Assembly: GCA_018715855.1 (NCBI GenBank)
Contig: DVKW01000240.1
Location: 1-6,129, forward strand
Direction of reading: 5' to 3'
Source: Candidatus Galligastranaerophilus intestinigallinarum
GTDB taxonomy: Bacteria > Cyanobacteriota > Vampirovibrionia > Gastranaerophilales > Gastranaerophilaceae
DNA length: 6,129 nt
This document shows positions 4,513 through 6,129 of the stretch, in pieces. A model generated the notes under the pieces. That model had not been told where the DNA came from and did not search any database. It was given only the letters and a program-made list of their open reading frames with translations. Every line of letters begins with the position of its first letter. Position 1 is the stretch's first letter. The translations under genes were made by a program, and so were the position numbers.

Positions 4513-6129
4513 ATGACAGATAACAAGCGAGTATGGCTGTTTAAAGAAGGAAACGCCGATATGCGTAACTTGTTGGGCGGCAAAGGCGCAAACCTTGCCG
4601 AAATGACTAATGCAGGGCTTCCTGTTCCCCCCGGTTTAACAATTACAACAGAAACCTGCATGGAATATATTAATAACGGAAACAAAATGCCCGATGGGCT
4701 TATGGATGAAGTTAAGGCTTATTTAAAAGAAGTTGAAAAACAAGCAGGTAAAAAATTTGGTGATAAAGAAAACCCATTGTTGGTTTCTGTTAGATCAGGC
4801 GCAAGACTTTCAATGCCCGGTATGATGGAAACCATTTTAAATTTAGGGTTAAACGATGAAACACTTCAAGGCATGATAAATCTTACAAACAATGAAAGAT
4901 TTTGCTATGACAGCTACAGAAGATTTTTAACAATGTTTGGTTCTGTTGCTTGGGATATTGAAAGAAACCTTTTTGAAGCAGAATTAGACAAAGTTAAAGA
5001 AAAAGAAGGCGTTAAAACAGACGCTGAAGTTTCAGCAGAAGGGTTAAAATCTTTAATTCCAATCTATAAAGAAATAATTAAAAACCAAACAGGAAAAGAA
5101 TTCCCGCAAGACCCATACGTTCAACTTCAAGAAGCAATTGAAGCGGTATTTAGAAGCTGGAACATTCCAAGGGCGGTTGCATACCGTAACTTAAATAAAA
5201 TTGACCACAATTTTGGTACAGCCGTAAACGTTCAAACCATGGTGTTTGGCAATATGGGAAATGACTGTGCAACAGGCGTTTCCTTCACAAGAAACCCTGC
5301 AACGGGTGAAAACGAATTTTACGGCGAATATTTAACAAACGCTCAAGGCGAAGATGTTGTTGCAGGTATCAGAACCCCAAAACCGATTAAAGAACTTGCA
5401 AATGAAATGCCTGAACTTTACAAACAATATGTTGATATTGCAAAAAACCTTGAAAATCATTATAAAGATGTTCAAGATATGGAATTTACCATTGAAAAAG
5501 GTAAATTATACATTCTTCAAACAAGAAACGGCAAAAGAACAGCTGCAGCTGCAGTCAGAATTGCCGTTGAAATGGCTAAAGAAGGCATTATTTCAAAAGA
5601 AAGAGCAGTTGAACTTGTTGATCCTTATCAATTATATCAACTTTTGCTTCCATCATTTGACCCTAAAGCCAAAAAAGAAGCTCACAAAATTGCTCAAGGC
5701 TTAAATGCATCCCCCGGTGCTGCTATCGGTAAAATTGTTTTTGATACCGATGAAGCTGCAACAAGGGGCGAAGCAGGCGAAAAAGTTATTTTAGTCAGAA
5801 TTGAAACCTGCCCTGATGACATTCACGGTATGATTGCTTCTCAAGGTGTTTTAACCCTAAGAGGCGGCATGACAAGCCACGCCGCAGTTGTTGCAAAAGG
5901 CATGGGTAAACCCTGCGTTTCGGGTTGCGAAGACCTTAAAATTGACCTTGCAAACAAAACCTTAACTGCTGCAGACGGCACAATTTACCATGAAAATGAC
6001 GTTATCTCTATTGATGGCGGCACGGGCGAAGTTATGGCAGGGGCTGTTCAAACACAATCTGCCACAATGGATGAAAACTTTGAAACTTTATTCAAATGGG
6101 TTGATGAGTTCAAAAAATTAACGGTAAGA
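4513..6129 (+). CDS. ppdK: Pyruvate, phosphate dikinase (N-terminal 539 residues, runs off the right edge)
   Basis: The enzyme interconverts ATP + pyruvate + phosphate and AMP + phosphoenolpyruvate + pyrophosphate; in anaerobes it serves glycolysis or gluconeogenesis in the cytosol. It opens VWLFKEGNADMRNLLGGKGANLAEM, typical of the family. The nucleotide-binding ATP-grasp domain (about 1-340) shows LVSVRSGARLSMPGMMETIL with R94, ATGVSFTRNPATGE, and MEFTIEKGKLYILQTRNGKR with E324, Q336 and R338. The swivelling phosphohistidine domain holds GGMTSHAAVVAKGMGKPCVSG. His456 there is the phosphoryl carrier (His455 in the Clostridium symbiosum enzyme), and Thr454 corresponds to the Thr regulated in plant PPDK. 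The C-terminal PEP/pyruvate barrel lies beyond the window (the full protein is about 875-890 residues). The ATG at 4513 has AAGGAG 8 nt upstream. It is transcribed divergently from the ATP-grasp gene, behind a structured leader. No frameshift or missing key residue is seen. Confidence 0.97.
   Translation, partial: MTDNKRVWLFKEGNADMRNLLGGKGANLAEMTNAGLPVPPGLTITTETCMEYINNGNKMPDGLMDEVKAYLKEVEKQAGKKFGDKENPLLVSVRSGARLSMPGMMETILNLGLNDETLQGMINLTNNERFCYDSYRRFLTMFGSVAWDIERNLFEAELDKVKEKEGVKTDAEVSAEGLKSLIPIYKEIIKNQTGKEFPQDPYVQLQEAIEAVFRSWNIPRAVAYRNLNKIDHNFGTAVNVQTMVFGNMGNDCATGVSFTRNPATGENEFYGEYLTNAQGEDVVAGIRTPKPIKELANEMPELYKQYVDIAKNLENHYKDVQDMEFTIEKGKLYILQTRNGKRTAAAAVRIAVEMAKEGIISKERAVELVDPYQLYQLLLPSFDPKAKKEAHKIAQGLNASPGAAIGKIVFDTDEAATRGEAGEKVILVRIETCPDDIHGMIASQGVLTLRGGMTSHAAVVAKGMGKPCVSGCEDLKIDLANKTLTAADGTIYHENDVISIDGGTGEVMAGAVQTQSATMDENFETLFKWVDEFKKLTVR

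Noticed and set aside
4470..4685. Minus-strand 71-codon frame across the ppdK start
   Set aside because: It overlaps the conserved PpdK N-terminus and its leader on the opposite strand and shows no motif or Shine-Dalgarno support.
5354..5704. Plus-strand 116-codon frame inside ppdK
   Set aside because: It is out of frame with the PpdK reading frame, which carries the conserved QTRNGKR block here. The alternative product is low-complexity Lys/Leu-rich.
1..6129. tRNA, rRNA, CRISPR repeats, insertion sequences, attachment sites
   Set aside because: No cloverleaf, regularly spaced repeats, transposase frame or long terminal repeats were noticed on either strand by eye.

Overview
The window is an AT-rich bacterial chromosome segment that uses the standard code. 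It carries four leftward genes and one divergent rightward gene, and is nearly all coding. Two genes run off the edges: uvrA at the left and ppdK at the right. The TonB-type C-terminal domain points to a cell with an outer membrane. The low GC, the pyruvate phosphate dikinase and the NarL-type regulator would fit a gut-associated, fermentative lineage such as Gastranaerophilales/Melainabacteria. That placement is an impression, not a demonstrated assignment.

Layout, right to left on the minus strand. (a) 4304-3147: an ATP-grasp ligase of unknown substrate. (b) 3157-1937: a membrane-anchored TPR protein ending in a TonB/TolA-like domain. It starts at TTG inside the end of the ATP-grasp gene (11-nt overlap), so the two are very probably one transcript with coupled translation. 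A modest hairpin (1916-1935) sits just after its stop. (c) 1855-1175: a NarL/FixJ response regulator whose receiver has Ser where the phosphorylated Asp should be. (d) 1144-1: the N-terminal 381 codons of UvrA. Its start has no usable Shine-Dalgarno sequence, but a good sigma70-type promoter ends 6 nt before the ATG, suggesting leaderless transcription.

On the plus strand, 4513-6129 encodes the first 539 residues of pyruvate, phosphate dikinase. A strong Shine-Dalgarno precedes it, and its roughly 95-nt leader carries two inverted repeats and a short direct repeat behind an extended -10 promoter. The divergent spacer 4305-4512 therefore holds the control signals of both ppdK and the ATP-grasp operon.

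UvrA (nucleotide excision repair) and PpdK (pyruvate/PEP interconversion) are housekeeping enzymes and well supported. The least described part is the middle: the orphan ATP-grasp ligase translationally linked to a TPR-TonB envelope protein, followed by a probably phosphorylation-independent regulator. Whether these form a system cannot be decided from one window. I saw no tRNA, rRNA, CRISPR array, insertion sequence or attachment site.
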